Shown piece after piece: positions 27,927 through 39,675 of a stretch of DNA of 64,000 nt; the stretch's first letter is position 1; each line of letters starts with the position of its first letter. The stretch comes from Cellulosilyticum ruminicola JCM 14822 (GTDB taxonomy: Bacteria; Bacillota; Clostridia; Lachnospirales; Cellulosilyticaceae). The translations under genes were made by a program, and so were the position numbers. The stretch spans positions 1 to 64,000 of the forward strand of contig NZ_BBCG01000002.1 in assembly GCF_001311925.1 (NCBI RefSeq), read 5' to 3'. The notes under the pieces are model-generated. The model was not told the DNA's origin. It did no database searches and worked only from the letters and a program-made list of their open reading frames with translations.

Positions 27927-28583
27927 TTATTTTTCATTATTATATGCTTTGTAGATTTTTTCCATATGAGTATCTGTAATGTGGATGGCTTCTGAGTATT
28001 TAATAGTAGACATGTCTGTTAGGCTGTACTTTTCTGCAATATTATCGTATTGTGCATTTGTTGCTTGTTTTTCATTTATATAGTAGATTGGTTGGTCACT
28101 ATCAAATGATGTTACGCTTTTTACTTCATCTTCACAAATAGCTTTGCCGTTTTCCATTGAATAATAGGCTATGGTATGAGTTATTTGACTGTCTGTAGTA
28201 GATTCGTTTTCTGTTATAAAAATATTGCCTTTTTCTAAATATGAGAATCCTCCGTATTGACCAAAGTGCTCTTGATTTTGTGCTACTACTTGAATAGCTT
28301 TTCCATCTTTTATGGTATATAAATATTCACCATCCATTTGTGTATCTCCAAATATAACAACCATTTCTTTGATATCATCTTCATTTAAATTAATAAATGC
28401 AACTGAAAAAACTTTCTTTCCTTCTGATAAATAATTTTGAAGTACACCTACATAAAGATCTGCTGTATTTTGTTCTTGAGATGTTTCTAATGTTGCTATA
28501 TTCTGTTTTTCATCTACTCTTCTACAAGCACTCATTACAATACATACTAAGATTATTAATAAACTAACAGTGCCTTTTTTCAT
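27927..28583 (-). CDS. Predicted lipoprotein, function unknown
   Basis: The 218-residue product has a lipoprotein signal peptide (MKKGTVSLLIILVCIVMSAC, Cys at 20) and a compact extracellular domain of ~195 residues. The pattern VAFINLNEDDIKEMVVIFGD resembles calcium-binding or DUF-type domains that report on protein 'content' in Clostridia lipoproteins. No enzyme motif is visible. A GGAGTAAAGT site precedes the start. It stands alone, converging on uxaC. Confidence 0.7.
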   Translation of the reverse strand: MKKGTVSLLIILVCIVMSACRRVDEKQNIATLETSQEQNTADLYVGVLQNYLSEGKKVFSVAFINLNEDDIKEMVVIFGDTQMDGEYLYTIKDGKAIQVVAQNQEHFGQYGGFSYLEKGNIFITENESTTDSQITHTIAYYSMENGKAICEDEVKSVTSFDSDQPIYYINEKQATNAQYDNIAEKYSLTDMSTIKYSEAIHITDTHMEKIYKAYNNEK

Positions 28584-28757
28584 ACTTTACTCCTTCTATC
28601 AAATTAGTGAGTATAAAGTCTTTTACACGCTCTAAAATTATACTAAAAATTTCTTTTCGGCAAACATCTTGTATTCTTCTTGTTTTTAAACCTGGATTTC
28701 GGTTAACATATGCTTTAGCAGAGGCATCTGGATCTGCACTTTAATTATTTTACTCAT
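28564..28757 (-). pseudogene. Small decayed reading frame upstream of the lipoprotein gene
   Basis: From ATG 28757 the frame reads MSKIIK and then needs a shift to continue as ADPDASAKAYVNRNPGLKTR and on to a stop inside the lipoprotein gene, about 60 residues in all. No family is recognised. It could be a chance reading or the remnant of a small gene. The remaining sequence to about 28900 shows nothing else. Confidence 0.25.
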
Positions 28758-28899
28758 TCAGACATCCCCCTTATTTTCTATCTTTACTTAATTCTATTTA
28801 TATTATAAAATATACTGTAACTTTATATGTATAACTTTGACATTTATCTTTATGAATTTTTTTAACCTCTTTGAAATAGCTTGTTTACTTAGAGATACA

Positions 28900-29657
28900 C
28901 CATTTTGAATAGAAGCCCACTTTTCAGCAATCACTCAAAGCTTATAAAAAAGGTGCAGGTCTTGATAATTCTTACGATCCTTACAAAGTTGCTTACGGCT
29001 CTATGCCTTCCATACTTCCTGTAATAAAGAGATTTAACAACTCTACATTAACGGACACTTTTGTTATGTCTATAAATTTGGACTGATCACCAATGGTCTT
29101 GAATTTATTAGAGATATTTCTTTTTATAACAAAGACTTCCTTGAAGCTCACCCTGAGATTATTGTTGATAAAAAATCCGATTCTCCTGATGAAAATAAAT
29201 CACTCCATGATGCAAGGCCCTTATTCCTGTACTTATAGTACTTTTTACAAAGCTTTGCTTCATGATTTAAAATTTAAGAAAACCTACATTCCTCTCAATA
29301 GTCGTTCTAAAATTCAAAACGAACAATGTCCTATTAATGAAGAGGGTATTCCTTGTGGCCCTACTGAGCCAAGTCTTCCTATGAAATATGAAAGTATTGC
29401 TCAAAGGAAAAATGGTCTTATACGCTATAAATTTGTTTGCCCAAAATGAAATGGGTAAAGGTAGCCAAGATTAAGTATAAAGGTATCAACCATTTCAAAA
29501 CAAACTTTTGTATGGCTGGACGTAAAACTCAAAATGCAAAAAAACTTTATGCTGACCTACTTTTATCAAGTATTACACAGCTTATTAAACAATATTATTA
29601 GCTGATAAAATCCATCAGCATCAATACATAAGAAGTTTAAAACCACTTATTGCATAA
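28900..29657 (+). pseudogene. DDE transposase pseudogene (IS1182-like)
   Basis: Pieces of one transposase are readable in order in different frames: KKGAGLDNSYDPYKVAYGSMPS, GLEFIRDISFYNKDFLEAHPE, IVDKKSDSPDENKSLHDA, KKTYIPLNSRSK, CPINEEGIPCGP, RYKFVCPK, INHFKTNFCMAGRKTQNAKK, ADLLLSSITQLI and HQHQYIRSLKPLIA before a stop. These are typical of the clostridial IS1182-type DDE transposases. Many frameshifts, stops and deletions make it inactive. The 5' half is missing. Confidence 0.7.
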
Positions 29658-29865
29658 TTGGATAGCCATTTTTTTAAGGTAAAAACTTACCTTTATTTGT
29701 TGTACCAATTTTTACTTATTGGGCAACTAAATATAGCTACCAATAATAATTTTTAAATCTTGCATCCTCAAAGCCATTGTTATTCATTTTTAAATAGTAG
29801 TTTCGCAATTACCTAATAAATATTTACATCTACATTCAGTATTAAATATTTTAGTATATGCATTA

Positions 29866-29906
29866 TAAAAGGATGCTATCTTAAACCTATATAGCATCCT
29901 TTTAAT
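29866..29906. terminator. Bidirectional terminator
   Basis: AAAAGGATGCTAT pairs with ATAGCATCCTTTT across a short loop. It lies between the transposase remnant and the 3' end of the leftward DUF11 gene. The flanking 29660-29997 holds no gene. Confidence 0.75.
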
Positions 29907-29997
29907 TCATTATCTTCTTCATTAAATTATTTTATCTTTTGTGCTTTAAAAGGCTCAATCTCTTTTTTTCTAATTACAATGTTTCATATTATTACGA

Positions 29998-32580
29998 TTA
30001 TCTGCACACTTTAATGCGTACACAGTTACTTTTTGCTCTATTAAGTTTGCATTTCATTTGACCTATATAATCATAAACTACTACAGCTCTATTTTTAAGA
30101 TAGCCTTTGCCGTCACAGCAGATTCTTACTTTAAATGTGATATAACTACTTGGCCAACTGCTAATGTGTTTAGATAAATACCTTTTTCAACATTTAATTT
30201 ATGACCTGGAATACCATTAATACGTGTGCTGCCATAAATAATTTCCATTTCTTTTGGTAATTGATCATAAATCATAACATTATTAAGCATAATGTCACCT
30301 TTATTAATAACTTGAATTGTAAATGTAGCTACATCACCTACTTCTAAATGGTCACGGTCTACATATTTTACAATATCAATACATGGATTAACTATTCTAA
30401 TATTTACTGAACTTACTGCTGTATCGGTTACTACTACAGGTGTGATGCCAACATATGCAATAGCTTGAACTGTAGCAATATTTGTAAATATTGGTAAAAA
30501 AACTGGTGGGAATACTGATGGAGGTGCTGATGGGAGTACTCTTGGGATGCTTGCGCCTGATTCCCATGTATTTTCACACTTTTCTTCATATCCACATTCA
30601 TCTTCGTATTCGCACATATCTTCTATATTATTACATAGTGGCTCTGTATCTTTGATGACTACTTCAACAATAATAACTACACTTGCGCCCATAGCTAATG
30701 TACCAATATTAACGCCCTTTTCAAGGTTATATTTAACTTTCCTACCATTAATCCAAGTTCTTAATATACATACGTTTCCAAAAATGCCATCTGTTACTTT
30801 TACATTATTTAATATAGCATTACCTATATTAGTTACTGTAATTATATAGTTGTATGGTACACCTGGTATAACTGGATTTGTACTTGCTACTTTTGTAATT
30901 CTAATTGCTGGATTGTTTACAGCTATAGTAACGACATTTTCTGGACTTGTATAAGTTATTCCATCATATGAAGCATTAAACTTATTTACGATTTGGCCAT
31001 TGGCAGGCTCACTTGCAATTTTTACATCAAATGTTAAGTTAACTGTACCGCCAGCTGGAATAGTTGAAATTGTAATACCTCTAGTAATATCGCCATTAAC
31101 AGATATGCCATCTTGTGCTAAGTTGTTTTGATAAATTAAATTTGCTGGAAGTGTATCTATTACATCAATAGTTGAAATGGCTGTTGTATCAGGATTTGTA
31201 ATACTTAAAGTATAAGTATAGGTATCTCCTACTGCACCATTTACTATACTTGCTGTTTTAGCTAAACCTAAGTTACCTACAGAAATAGTTGTTGTTGAAG
31301 TATTATTATTTGGATTGCTATCAGGTTCTGTGCTTCGTACAATTGCTGTATTCATTACTGTATCAGTTACATCATCTGCTACTGTACCTCTCAATAAAAT
31401 AGTTTGCATATCTCCACCTTGAACTGTGCCAAGATTTAAGCTGCCCATCCAATTATTCCATGTTGTACCGTTATTTAAGCTATACTCTACATTACTAAGT
31501 TCAGATGGTATATTATCTGTTACAACAACATTTGTTGCTGTCGTTAAACTAAGATTTTGAACGTCTAAAGTATAATTTACTACGCCACCTGGTACTACAA
31601 ATGGTTGTGCCGTTTTTGTAATACTAAGATCTACGAAGTTTGTAGCCTCAATACGCCCATTATTAATTTTAGCTAAATGACCATTATTACTACTATCTTG
31701 TACAGGTGTATAATCATAATTCATTGATGTACTGTTATCTATAGTACTAGATGATGTTCCACTAACATTTGCTTCATATTTAATCATAGTTTTACCTCCA
31801 CCTAATATATTGGGTACAGTAAATCTTTCTTTTGGATTTACCGTTACATTTGGAGCGCCATTTATTATGACTGACTCTTCAACAAATTCTAATCCCTCCG
31901 GCAGGATATCTTGAAATCTTGCATTGATTAATGAACTTTCGCATGTATTCATTAAAGTAACTGTATAAGTTATATTTTCTCCTACCTGTACTGGCTGTGG
32001 TGAAACACTTTTAACAGGTTTAAATTCATCTTTCGTAATTCTATATCATCAATAGCATAATCATTCCCATTCTCTGATAATGGTCCTTCACTTATAAATC
32101 TTACTTCTATCTCATTATTATCTTGAGAATTAAATGCTGTACCAATTTATCACCACTGTGGCAACTGTGTTCTTACACGAATTATATCTCCTAAAGTGGC
32201 CATATAGAGTGTCTCCCCTATACCACTTAAGATTTGTATACCTAATCTTGGTAGCGTTGTACCTACATCATTTACATAATGTGGTAAACAAATAGTTGGT
32301 ATTTGGCTTTACTGCCACACGTTGTTAGAAAAATACTTCTCTTTGATTGGCTCCATTGATGACTTGAAATCTTCCTTCTTCAATTCCTAATGTATGGTTT
32401 CTACGAATGTATATTCAATAGTTCCAGCCAACAAATTGTTATTTGTTAAATTTTATCCTGATACGGTGGCCACCGTGATTTACCTCATTCTTAAAAGTTT
32501 CTTTAAAGACAACCCCTCTTGTAATATCATATGACCAATTTCTTATTTTTGTACTAAATATATCTATTTTTTCATTGTTG
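29998..32580 (-). pseudogene. DUF11-repeat surface protein, 5'-truncated and frameshifted
   Basis: The longest intact piece (30126-31952, 608 residues) contains four to five DUF11-type repeats, each with the core 'TxTVxVxNxG...NVxVTDxIP'. These include a Cys/Glu-rich insert (EDMCEYEDECGYEEKCEN) and a proline stretch. Reading continues in other frames at both ends. Upstream, DEFKPVKSVSPQPVQVGENI, GIEEGRFQVINGANQREVFF and NWSYDITRGVVFKETFKNEV reach the IS end at 32581. Downstream, after a one-base shift near 30135, FKVRICCDGKGYLKNRAVVV runs to a stop at 29998 ending IKVCR. The gene has lost its 5' end to an IS and carries several shifts. Confidence 0.75.
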
Positions 32581-33171
32581 TTTAGTTACTAACTTTTATT
32601 TCCATTGACATAAAACAGTTACTATGTAAGGCTAAATTTCCATAATTTTAGACATGAAAATAGCCAGCATCCTGATGTTTAATATATTAGACCATACCAA
32701 ACACAAAGGAGCTGGCTATGGACAATTATATTACTTTATTCGAAAAATTTATAGGTCTTATCAATTGGAAATTACTTCAAAAACATACTGTTAAACTAAA
32801 TACCGATTTTAAAAAGAATAAATTTTTTACACATGAACACCTTGCAAGTATGATTTATTTTCATATTTATGAACATAATGGACTTCGTGATTTAAAACAA
32901 TTAACTCTTGAAAAATTTGAAATAAAGATAAGCTTAATCAATTTAAAGCATAAAATAAAAAATCAGTTATTCAAATATGTAACCAAGATGCAATGCTATA
33001 AAACAGCATTATTTAGTAGTTCCTAAAACATGGAAAAGCGAATAGCAATCCAAGTAATTATACCCTTAGTGCATCTAATTTTACTGGATAAATATAGAAA
33101 TTATCTATTTGAATCTGTAAAGCATATTTTAGAAGTATAAGTCAATGGAAATTTTAGTTAGTAACTAAACA
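32581..33171 (+). mobile_element. Internally deleted IS4-family element
   Basis: Terminal inverted repeats of about 30 bp bound the unit: 32581-32611 (TTTAGTTACTAAC...TTCCATTGAC) and the mirror at 33140-33170. Inside lies only a 102-residue N-terminal transposase frame (32718-33026) with the DUF4372-like start MDNYITLFEKFIG and FFTHEHLASMIYFHIYEHNG. A short C-terminal piece (LVHLILLDKYRNYLFESVKH) ends at 33139. About 1 kb of the transposase is missing. No target duplication is obvious. It is non-autonomous, but its ends look intact. Confidence 0.75.
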
Positions 33172-33257
33172 TTAGTGAATATCAATTATTTTTACACTTT
33201 TTATTTTTTTTGATATAATAGAATTTGACATTACACACAGGAAGGGTAGTTGATATT

Positions 33258-33761
33258 ATGGAATTATGGGATATTTATGATAGTAATAAACAAAAAACTG
33301 GCCGTACAATGAAACGTAATGATTGGTGTTTAAAAGATGGCGAATATCACCTTACTGTACTAGGAGTTATTGCTAGGCCTGATGGTAAATTTTTAATTAC
33401 AAAACGTATTATGACTAAAAACTGGGCTCCCGGATGGTGGGAAGTTTCAGGTGGGGCTGCCATAGCAGGTGAAACTTCTAAAGAAGCTGTTATGCGTGAA
33501 GTTTTAGAAGAAACTGGTCTCGATGTTTCTAACGCTGAAGGTGGTTATTTATTTTCTTACAAACGTGAAAATCCAGGAGAAGGTGATAACTACTTTGTAG
33601 ATATTTATCGCTTCATTATGGATTTCAAAGAATCTGACCTTCATTTACAAGAAGCCGAAACAGCTGGATATCAACTTGCAACAGCTGATGAAATTGCCGC
33701 TTTAGCAAATCAAGGAATCTTCTTACACTATGATAGCATCAAAAAAGCCTTCCAATTATAA
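33258..33761 (+). CDS. NUDIX hydrolase
   Basis: The 167-residue protein carries the Nudix box G-x5-E-x7-REVLEETG at about 65-87 (GGAAIAGETSKEAVMREVLEETGLDV). It belongs to the group starting MELWDIYDSNKQKTGR, related to isopentenyl-diphosphate isomerase-like and dihydroneopterin-type NUDIX proteins. The substrate is unknown. MELWDIYD is preferred as the start, since an in-frame ATG 33 bases upstream lacks a ribosome binding site while AGGAAGGG precedes this one. A perfect terminator follows. Confidence 0.9.
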   Translation: MELWDIYDSNKQKTGRTMKRNDWCLKDGEYHLTVLGVIARPDGKFLITKRIMTKNWAPGWWEVSGGAAIAGETSKEAVMREVLEETGLDVSNAEGGYLFSYKRENPGEGDNYFVDIYRFIMDFKESDLHLQEAETAGYQLATADEIAALANQGIFLHYDSIKKAFQL

Positions 33762-33777
33762 TTGGAAGGCTTTAATA
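33742..33777 (+). terminator. Rho-independent terminator after the NUDIX gene
   Basis: AAAGCCTTCCAATT / AATTGGAAGGCTTT is a perfect stem overlapping the NUDIX stop codon. It can also serve the convergent DUF11 gene. Confidence 0.85.
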
Positions 33778-33789
33778 GTTATAGGATTT

Positions 33790-36700
33790 TTATCTACAAC
33801 ACCTACAATAATTATTTACTGTTAGAGTATTACGTGTTCGTAAAACTGTAAAATCTACTCGTGCAATATTAGTATTACTTTGACTTGAATCTGAGGTTGT
33901 ACTTGTTACTATTACAATATTCGCATTTTCTCCCGTTAGAGCACCTGTTACTATACCTTTTATAGTAATTGTAACTGTTGAGCCTGCATTTAAGTTACCA
34001 ATACCATATATACCATTCCATACACGCCATGGGCCATTATTTACACTATATAATTTTTCTGTAATCCCCATAGGTATTGTATCTATTACAGTTACATTTT
34101 CAGCTATGTCTGGTCCCTGATTCGTTACTGCTATAGTATATACAATCTCTTGACCCGGATAAAAGGCAATTTTATTCGCCTTTTGTGTAACAGTTAAACG
34201 TGCTTCTTGGATTGTTGCAATTGTTGTTGTAATTGTAGATGCGTTATTATTTGGATTTGGATCTGGGGTTGTCGCACTTACTCTTGCTGTATTGGTGATT
34301 TGTCCTAATGCTGTAAGTTTTACCGTTCCTCTTATTAAAATCGTTCTAGATGCACCATTTCCTAAATTTCCTATTGTATATGGTGAACTCCACGTAGTCC
34401 ATGTCATACCATTATTCGTTGAATACTGCACTCTGGTAAGTTCACTTGGTATTACATCCGTTAAAGTCACTCCCTGTGCTGTGCTTGGCCCTGCATTAGC
34501 CACTACTATTGTGTAAGTGAGCCGGCTTCCTGGGGCAACTGACTGACTGCTTGCCGTCTTGGTAACACTTATATCTGCTGATTTTTCTTGACCAATAGTT
34601 GTTGTAACACTATCTGTATTATTACTTTCATCTTGATCTGGTGTCACTGAACTAACTGTAGCTGTATTTGTAATCTGTCCTATAGTGGCCGCATCACTTA
34701 CAACACCTCTAACTAAAATCGTTCGAGATACACCCATAGCTAAATTTCCTATTAGATATGGTGATTCCCAAGAACGCCATATGCCTCCATTATTTGTAGA
34801 ATACTGCTGATTGATAAGCACAGTAGGAAGCAAATCTGTTAGAGTTACTCCTTGAGCCGTATTAGGACCAGCGTTACTTACTACAATTGTATAAGTAAGT
34901 ATGTCTCCTACCTCCACATTCTCAGTATCCGCCGTTTTAGTAACACTTATATCCGCTGATTGCTCTGGTATAATACTGGCGTTATTACGGAAGAAACATT
35001 ATTAGATAAATCTGGATCTATTGAAGTTGAAGTAACTTGTGCCACGTTATTTACACTACTTGTTGTATTGCTTCTTACTGTACCCCTTAATAAAATTGTA
35101 GTAGAAGCTCCATTTGCAAGCGCACCTATACTATATGATCCCATCCAGTTTTTCCATGTTGTGCCATCATCTATTGAATACTGCACGTCTTGAAGATTTA
35201 CTGGTATAACATCGTTTAAAATCACACCAGTTGCATTACTTGGACCTGCATTTGCTACAACAATACTATAAGTAATTTGATCCCCAGGAGCAAGACTTGT
35301 GCTTGTAGTTGTTTTAGCTACACTGATATCAGCCGCTGCTCTATTAATAGGCGTTACTACAGTTGCTGTATTATTATTAGGATTTGGATCTGTAGTTGTA
35401 GCTGTAACAATAACTGTGTTATCAATATTGCCTACTGCTGTACTCTTTACAGTACCTCTGTATAAAATTGTAACAGAATCACCATTTGCTAAATCTCCTA
35501 TACTATATGTGGAAGTCCAGTTACGCCATGTAGTACCATTATCTATTGAATACTGTGGATTAGATAATTGACTTGGTACATTATCAATTACCCTAACCCC
35601 TGTAGCTGTATTAGGCCCTGCATTAGATACCACTACAGTATAATTTATAGTTGCATCAGGACTAACACTGGTGCTATCTGCCATCTTTGTAACACCTATA
35701 TCCGCTGTTGGCGTCGTTGCAAAGGATACATCGAAACTAATTGTATCCCCCGCTTCTCCTACATTTGAAATACGAATGCCCATATCCGTACCATCTTCAA
35801 AGAAAATTGGGAAATCACTTGTTCCAGCTTCAGTACGTCCAGACTGTTGTGATAAGAAAGCCTCTTCTATATTGCCATCTGATGTAATAGTTGCATTCTT
35901 TACATATTTTCCTGACATATTCATCTTCAATTGATTTGTAGCAAACATTACACCTGGTCTAAATATATAAAGTTCCCATGGCTTACCATCAGCATTACCT
36001 TTTCCTGCTTTTTCTTCACTTACTCTATAAATGAGTAAGCCGGTTCCAGGTATATTACTATCTATACCTGCTTGGGTTTTAATACGATATTCTAATACTA
36101 AATATTGATTAGGATTAGATGTTTCAATCTTACAGCAGTTCATTAATGCACCAGCTGGCTCACTAAGAGGTATGAGTGTTACTCTCTGGGATAATTTAAT
36201 GGTAGGAATATTAGTAATCCATTTACCATATTCATATTTACTATAAGCTGAAGTATTTGCTGGTGCTACTGTGCTAACCCCCATAGTATCCCATGTCCAT
36301 ACTGGTTTCTCATCTTGATTAGTATATGGATAATAATCTTCAAAACCCATTTGATGTAACATTTCATGTACAAGTAAACCTGTAAATAATGTATCATCAA
36401 TCATAAATGCATATTCATCCACAGTCTTTCCACCAATTTTAACATCTGCACTTTCCATAGATGCATTATGTGGTGCTAGTAATGTGCCCCAGTAATTAGC
36501 TGCTGTTGGACCATGTATCACAAACGTAATGCTATCTACACTTCCATCATTATCAATATCTAAGTTTATACCTGCCTCTTCTATTTCATCTCTTACTGCA
36601 AGCACAGCATTTTTCAGCAGTTCTATTTCTCTTGTTCCCCTTGTATCTGTGGTATAACCATTTGGATTAGTTGCCTGATCATAGGGCAAATAATAACTTC

Positions 36701-36980
36701 TAGGATATACATCTTCATAAGACACTACTGAATTCCAGTTTTTTGAATAAAAAGTTGAAGTCACATTTACTTGACTATATGATGTTTGATGAAAGAAATT
36801 ATATACAGAATCTGCGCCTTCTTCTGTACTATTAAAAAGTGCGTCATAATATGGTATAGTTCTTGTAAATTCTGATTCCCCTTGAAATCTAATAAAAATA
36901 ACTATGTTGTTAATATTTCCTTGTAAAGGCATGCCGGCACGAATTGGAGTTATATAATCCATGTTAAATAAATATTTCAT
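33790..36980 (-). pseudogene. M6-family metalloprotease with five DUF11 repeats, single frameshift
   Basis: Two adjacent frames make one gene of about 1060 residues. The first (34947-36980, 677 residues) begins without a signal peptide and carries an M6/InhA-like protease: the zinc site HEMLHQMGFED is at 205-215, and PHNASMESADVK, WDTMG and YLVLEYRIKTQ also fit. Two DUF11 repeats follow from about 430. After a one-base loss near 34970 the frame continues (stop 33790) with three more repeats (SADISVTKTA..., KTASSQSVAPGSRLTYTIVV, QKANKIAFYPGQEIVYTI). It ends NNYCRCCR with no sortase or membrane anchor. Missing secretion signals and a Cys-rich end suggest a spore-surface location, by inference. 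Confidence 0.85.
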
Positions 36981-37266
36981 ATACCTCTCATCTCCTATTA
37001 CTTAGAACTATCTCCTATAAACATTTTTTTGACATATTCTCCTTTCTTTTCCCTATCAATACATTTTATGAAAATAACTATAACTTGTTCCTAAAATATT
37101 GGTACAACTATTAACTTTTGAACACCCTTCTAAACTTGCCAGCATAAAAACTATAAATGTTTGTTATTTTTTACTGCATGTTCTACTTAAAAATGTTATA
37201 ATAATCTCTGTACTTATTTTAGAACTTATTTAAAGCGTATAATATTGATAGAAAGGCAGATTACAA

Positions 37267-37704
37267 ATGAAAAACTTCATGACTGAATTTAAAAAATTCA
37301 TCAGCCGTGGCAATGTAATGGACATGGCAATCGGTATCATTATTGGTGGTGCCTTTACAAATATTATTTCATCTTTTGTAGCAGATATTATTAACCCTAT
37401 TTTAGGCTTATTTGGTGGTGTTAACTTTGACCAATGGCAGCTTCACTTACTTGGTGACGTGACTTTAAACTATGGCAAATTCCTTACAGCCGTTATTAAT
37501 TTCTTAATTATGGCACTCGTTCTTTTTGTAATATTAAAAGCTTTTAATAAAACAGCACAAAAACTTACAAGACAAGCTCTAGATGCACCACCAACAACTA
37601 AAAAATGTCCTTACTGTAAAAGCACAATCGATATAGCTGCTACAAGATGTCCACACTGTACATCTGTACTAGAAGATTCAGCTTTCATAGCTGAAAATGC
37701 TTAA
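37267..37704 (+). CDS. mscL: Large-conductance mechanosensitive channel with C-terminal zinc ribbon
   Basis: The 145-residue protein is MscL: N-terminal FKKFISRGNVMDMAIGIIIGGAFTNII (pore helix), a periplasmic loop, and a second membrane helix FLTAVINFLIMALVLFVILKAFN. Where most MscL proteins end in a short helical bundle, this one ends in a zinc ribbon (CPYCKS...CPHC, residues ~118-134). The channel releases solutes on hypo-osmotic shock. AGAAAGG precedes the ATG and a strong terminator follows. Confidence 0.95.
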   Translation: MKNFMTEFKKFISRGNVMDMAIGIIIGGAFTNIISSFVADIINPILGLFGGVNFDQWQLHLLGDVTLNYGKFLTAVINFLIMALVLFVILKAFNKTAQKLTRQALDAPPTTKKCPYCKSTIDIAATRCPHCTSVLEDSAFIAENA

Positions 37705-37708
37705 TATA

Positions 37709-37747
37709 AAAGACGCCCTAGCTTCCTTCTAGCTTTGGGCGTCTTTC
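37709..37747 (+). terminator. Rho-independent terminator after mscL
   Basis: AAAGACGCCC and GGGCGTCTTT form a perfect stem, with an inner CTAG..CTAG segment, followed by TCACT. It also suits the convergent chemotaxis gene. Confidence 0.85.
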
Positions 37748-37795
37748 ACTATTCTAATAAATTTATAAAAATTCTTATTGATTCATTTATAATTT

Positions 37796-39541
37796 CTATT
37801 TTACATTAAATTTCTCAATCATTTTTTGAAGAGACTCAATCATACTTGTTAATGTGCTACTAGAATTGTGTATACCATGAATAGATGCACTTTGTTCCTC
37901 TATACACGCTGAAGACTCTTCCATGGAAGCCGCATTTTCCTCAGCAATAGATGAAAGTTCTTCCACATTACTACTTACTATATTTTTTCTTTCTATTATA
38001 GCTTTTCCTATTTTTTCTAGCTTCTTAACTATTGTCCCCATACTTTCAGTAGCATCTACAATTTCACAATATTTCTCTTGTGTCATTTTTACATCTTCTA
38101 TTTCCTCATCTAATATATGTTTGATATTACCTGTCACTTCTACTGCACTATCTATATCTTTTTGTAAGTTCATTATCTGACAATCTATTATTTGAGTTGA
38201 ATTTTCCGACTCCTGCGCAAGCTTTTTAATTTCTTCTGCTACTACTGCAAATCCTCGTCCATTTTCACCTGCTCTTGCTGCTTCAATAGAGGCATTTAAT
38301 GCAAGCAAATTAGTTTGCTTGGCAATTTCTGCAATCATATTACTTGCCTGGCTAATCTCCTTAGAACTTTTATGTGTTCTTTGCATATTTTCATACGTTT
38401 TAGTTGTTGCCTCATAATTAATCTTTATTTTATGTATTAACTCTTCTAAAACATTTCTTCCTTCGTCTATAGCATTAGACATTTTAATAGAAGCATTGCT
38501 AAGTAAATTAATATGTCTTTCTTCTTCATCTATTATATTTCCTAAGTCTTCAAGCTGCTCTCTACAATTTACTGTATTTTGAGCCTGAGTAGTCGCTCCT
38601 TGTGCAACTACTTGTATTGTACAAGCCATTTGTTCTGTAATTAAAGAGACATCCGAACAAGTATCTTCTAAATTGCCTGATGTCTTATAAACTTCTTCTG
38701 AAATATTTGTTGTAGCAATCACGACATCTTTTAAACTTTCTTGTATACGCTCCATAGCCTTAGCTAATTTACCTATTTCGTCTTTTCGCATGACTAAGGC
38801 TTGTGATATTGGTTTTGTCAAATTAAGCTGTGCTATTCTATTTCCTTCTTCAACAATCCCCAACATAGGCTTTATAATAGATCTTCCTAGGAAAGTAAGC
38901 ACAATAAAGCCTACAATACAAGCTATTAATAATATCAATATAATTTGATGCATTAATTCTTCTTTTTGTACATTAAGTAATTTATTGGATTGTTCCATAG
39001 AAATGCCCACAAAAATAATCCCTATAACCTTTCCATCTTCTCCTACTATAGGTTCATAAGCTGTAGTATACTCCTCACCTTGAATATCTGCTTCACCAAT
39101 GTACTGCTGTCCTTTTTCAATAACTTCATAAGCTGGAGACTTAGTATCTAAATAAGAATTAGCTATTCTTTTTTCCGTTTCTTCATCTATAATACTCGTT
39201 AATATTCTGCAATAGCCCTTATCATCATGAATAAATATAGTTGCAACAATCCCTAAGTCCTCAGAAATCCTATCAATCATCTCTTCTTGACTACTTACTA
39301 AACTACCATCTTTTCCTTTTAATTCTCCTTCTGAAAATGTAATACCTCCCATTGTACTTTCAATGTAACTTTGAACCGAATGAATATCTCCTTTTAATTT
39401 TTGCTCTAATAAGTTACTCTGCATTTTCCCCATCATATAATCAGCATTTATAATATCCAATGTACTTAAAAAAATCATTGGTATTAATGCTGTAATTACA
39501 AAAATAATACTAAGTTTATTAGTTAAATTTAAATTTTTCAT
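37796..39541 (-). CDS. Methyl-accepting chemotaxis protein
   Basis: The 581-residue chemoreceptor has a membrane helix at about 12-30, an extracellular single-Cache-type sensor (about 35-195, ending [20 protein letters not shown]) and a second membrane helix at about 199-220. A HAMP domain and the long cytoplasmic signalling coiled coil follow, with the tip [20 protein letters not shown]. It signals to CheA/CheW; the ligand is unknown. Lack of a C-terminal NWETF-like tail is usual for such receptors. It is a single gene, with GGGAG upstream of the ATG. Confidence 0.95.
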   Translation of the reverse strand: MKNLNLTNKLSIIFVITALIPMIFLSTLDIINADYMMGKMQSNLLEQKLKGDIHSVQSYIESTMGGITFSEGELKGKDGSLVSSQEEMIDRISEDLGIVATIFIHDDKGYCRILTSIIDEETEKRIANSYLDTKSPAYEVIEKGQQYIGEADIQGEEYTTAYEPIVGEDGKVIGIIFVGISMEQSNKLLNVQKEELMHQIILILLIACIVGFIVLTFLGRSIIKPMLGIVEEGNRIAQLNLTKPISQALVMRKDEIGKLAKAMERIQESLKDVVIATTNISEEVYKTSGNLEDTCSDVSLITEQMACTIQVVAQGATTQAQNTVNCREQLEDLGNIIDEEERHINLLSNASIKMSNAIDEGRNVLEELIHKIKINYEATTKTYENMQRTHKSSKEISQASNMIAEIAKQTNLLALNASIEAARAGENGRGFAVVAEEIKKLAQESENSTQIIDCQIMNLQKDIDSAVEVTGNIKHILDEEIEDVKMTQEKYCEIVDATESMGTIVKKLEKIGKAIIERKNIVSSNVEELSSIAEENAASMEESSACIEEQSASIHGIHNSSSTLTSMIESLQKMIEKFNVK

Positions 39542-39675
39542 TTAAAACTCCCCCATACTCTAAACTATTTTTAAAATTTTTTAGAATATTTAATTTCACT
39601 TTGTATCGACATTTTTTATTTCTTTCATTAGCATTATTATCTAATAAAATATATTTATTAAACAAAAGGGCCCAC

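Noticed and set aside
30547-30849. 100-residue frame opposite the DUF11 gene
   Set aside because: Its low-complexity Ser/Pro/Ile content mirrors the antisense DUF11 repeats.
32718-33026. Intact 102-residue gene
   Set aside because: It is only the N-terminal piece of an IS4-type transposase inside a deleted element, so it is listed under that element rather than as a separate functional gene.
34292-35934. Several frames opposite the M6/DUF11 gene
   Set aside because: They are mirror images of the repeated DUF11 coding sequence. Their similarity to each other reflects the repeats.
29998-36980. Tandem DUF11 repeats as a DNA repeat array or CRISPR
   Set aside because: The units are about 370 bases long, diverged, and follow codon periodicity. 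There are no short conserved repeats with unique spacers.
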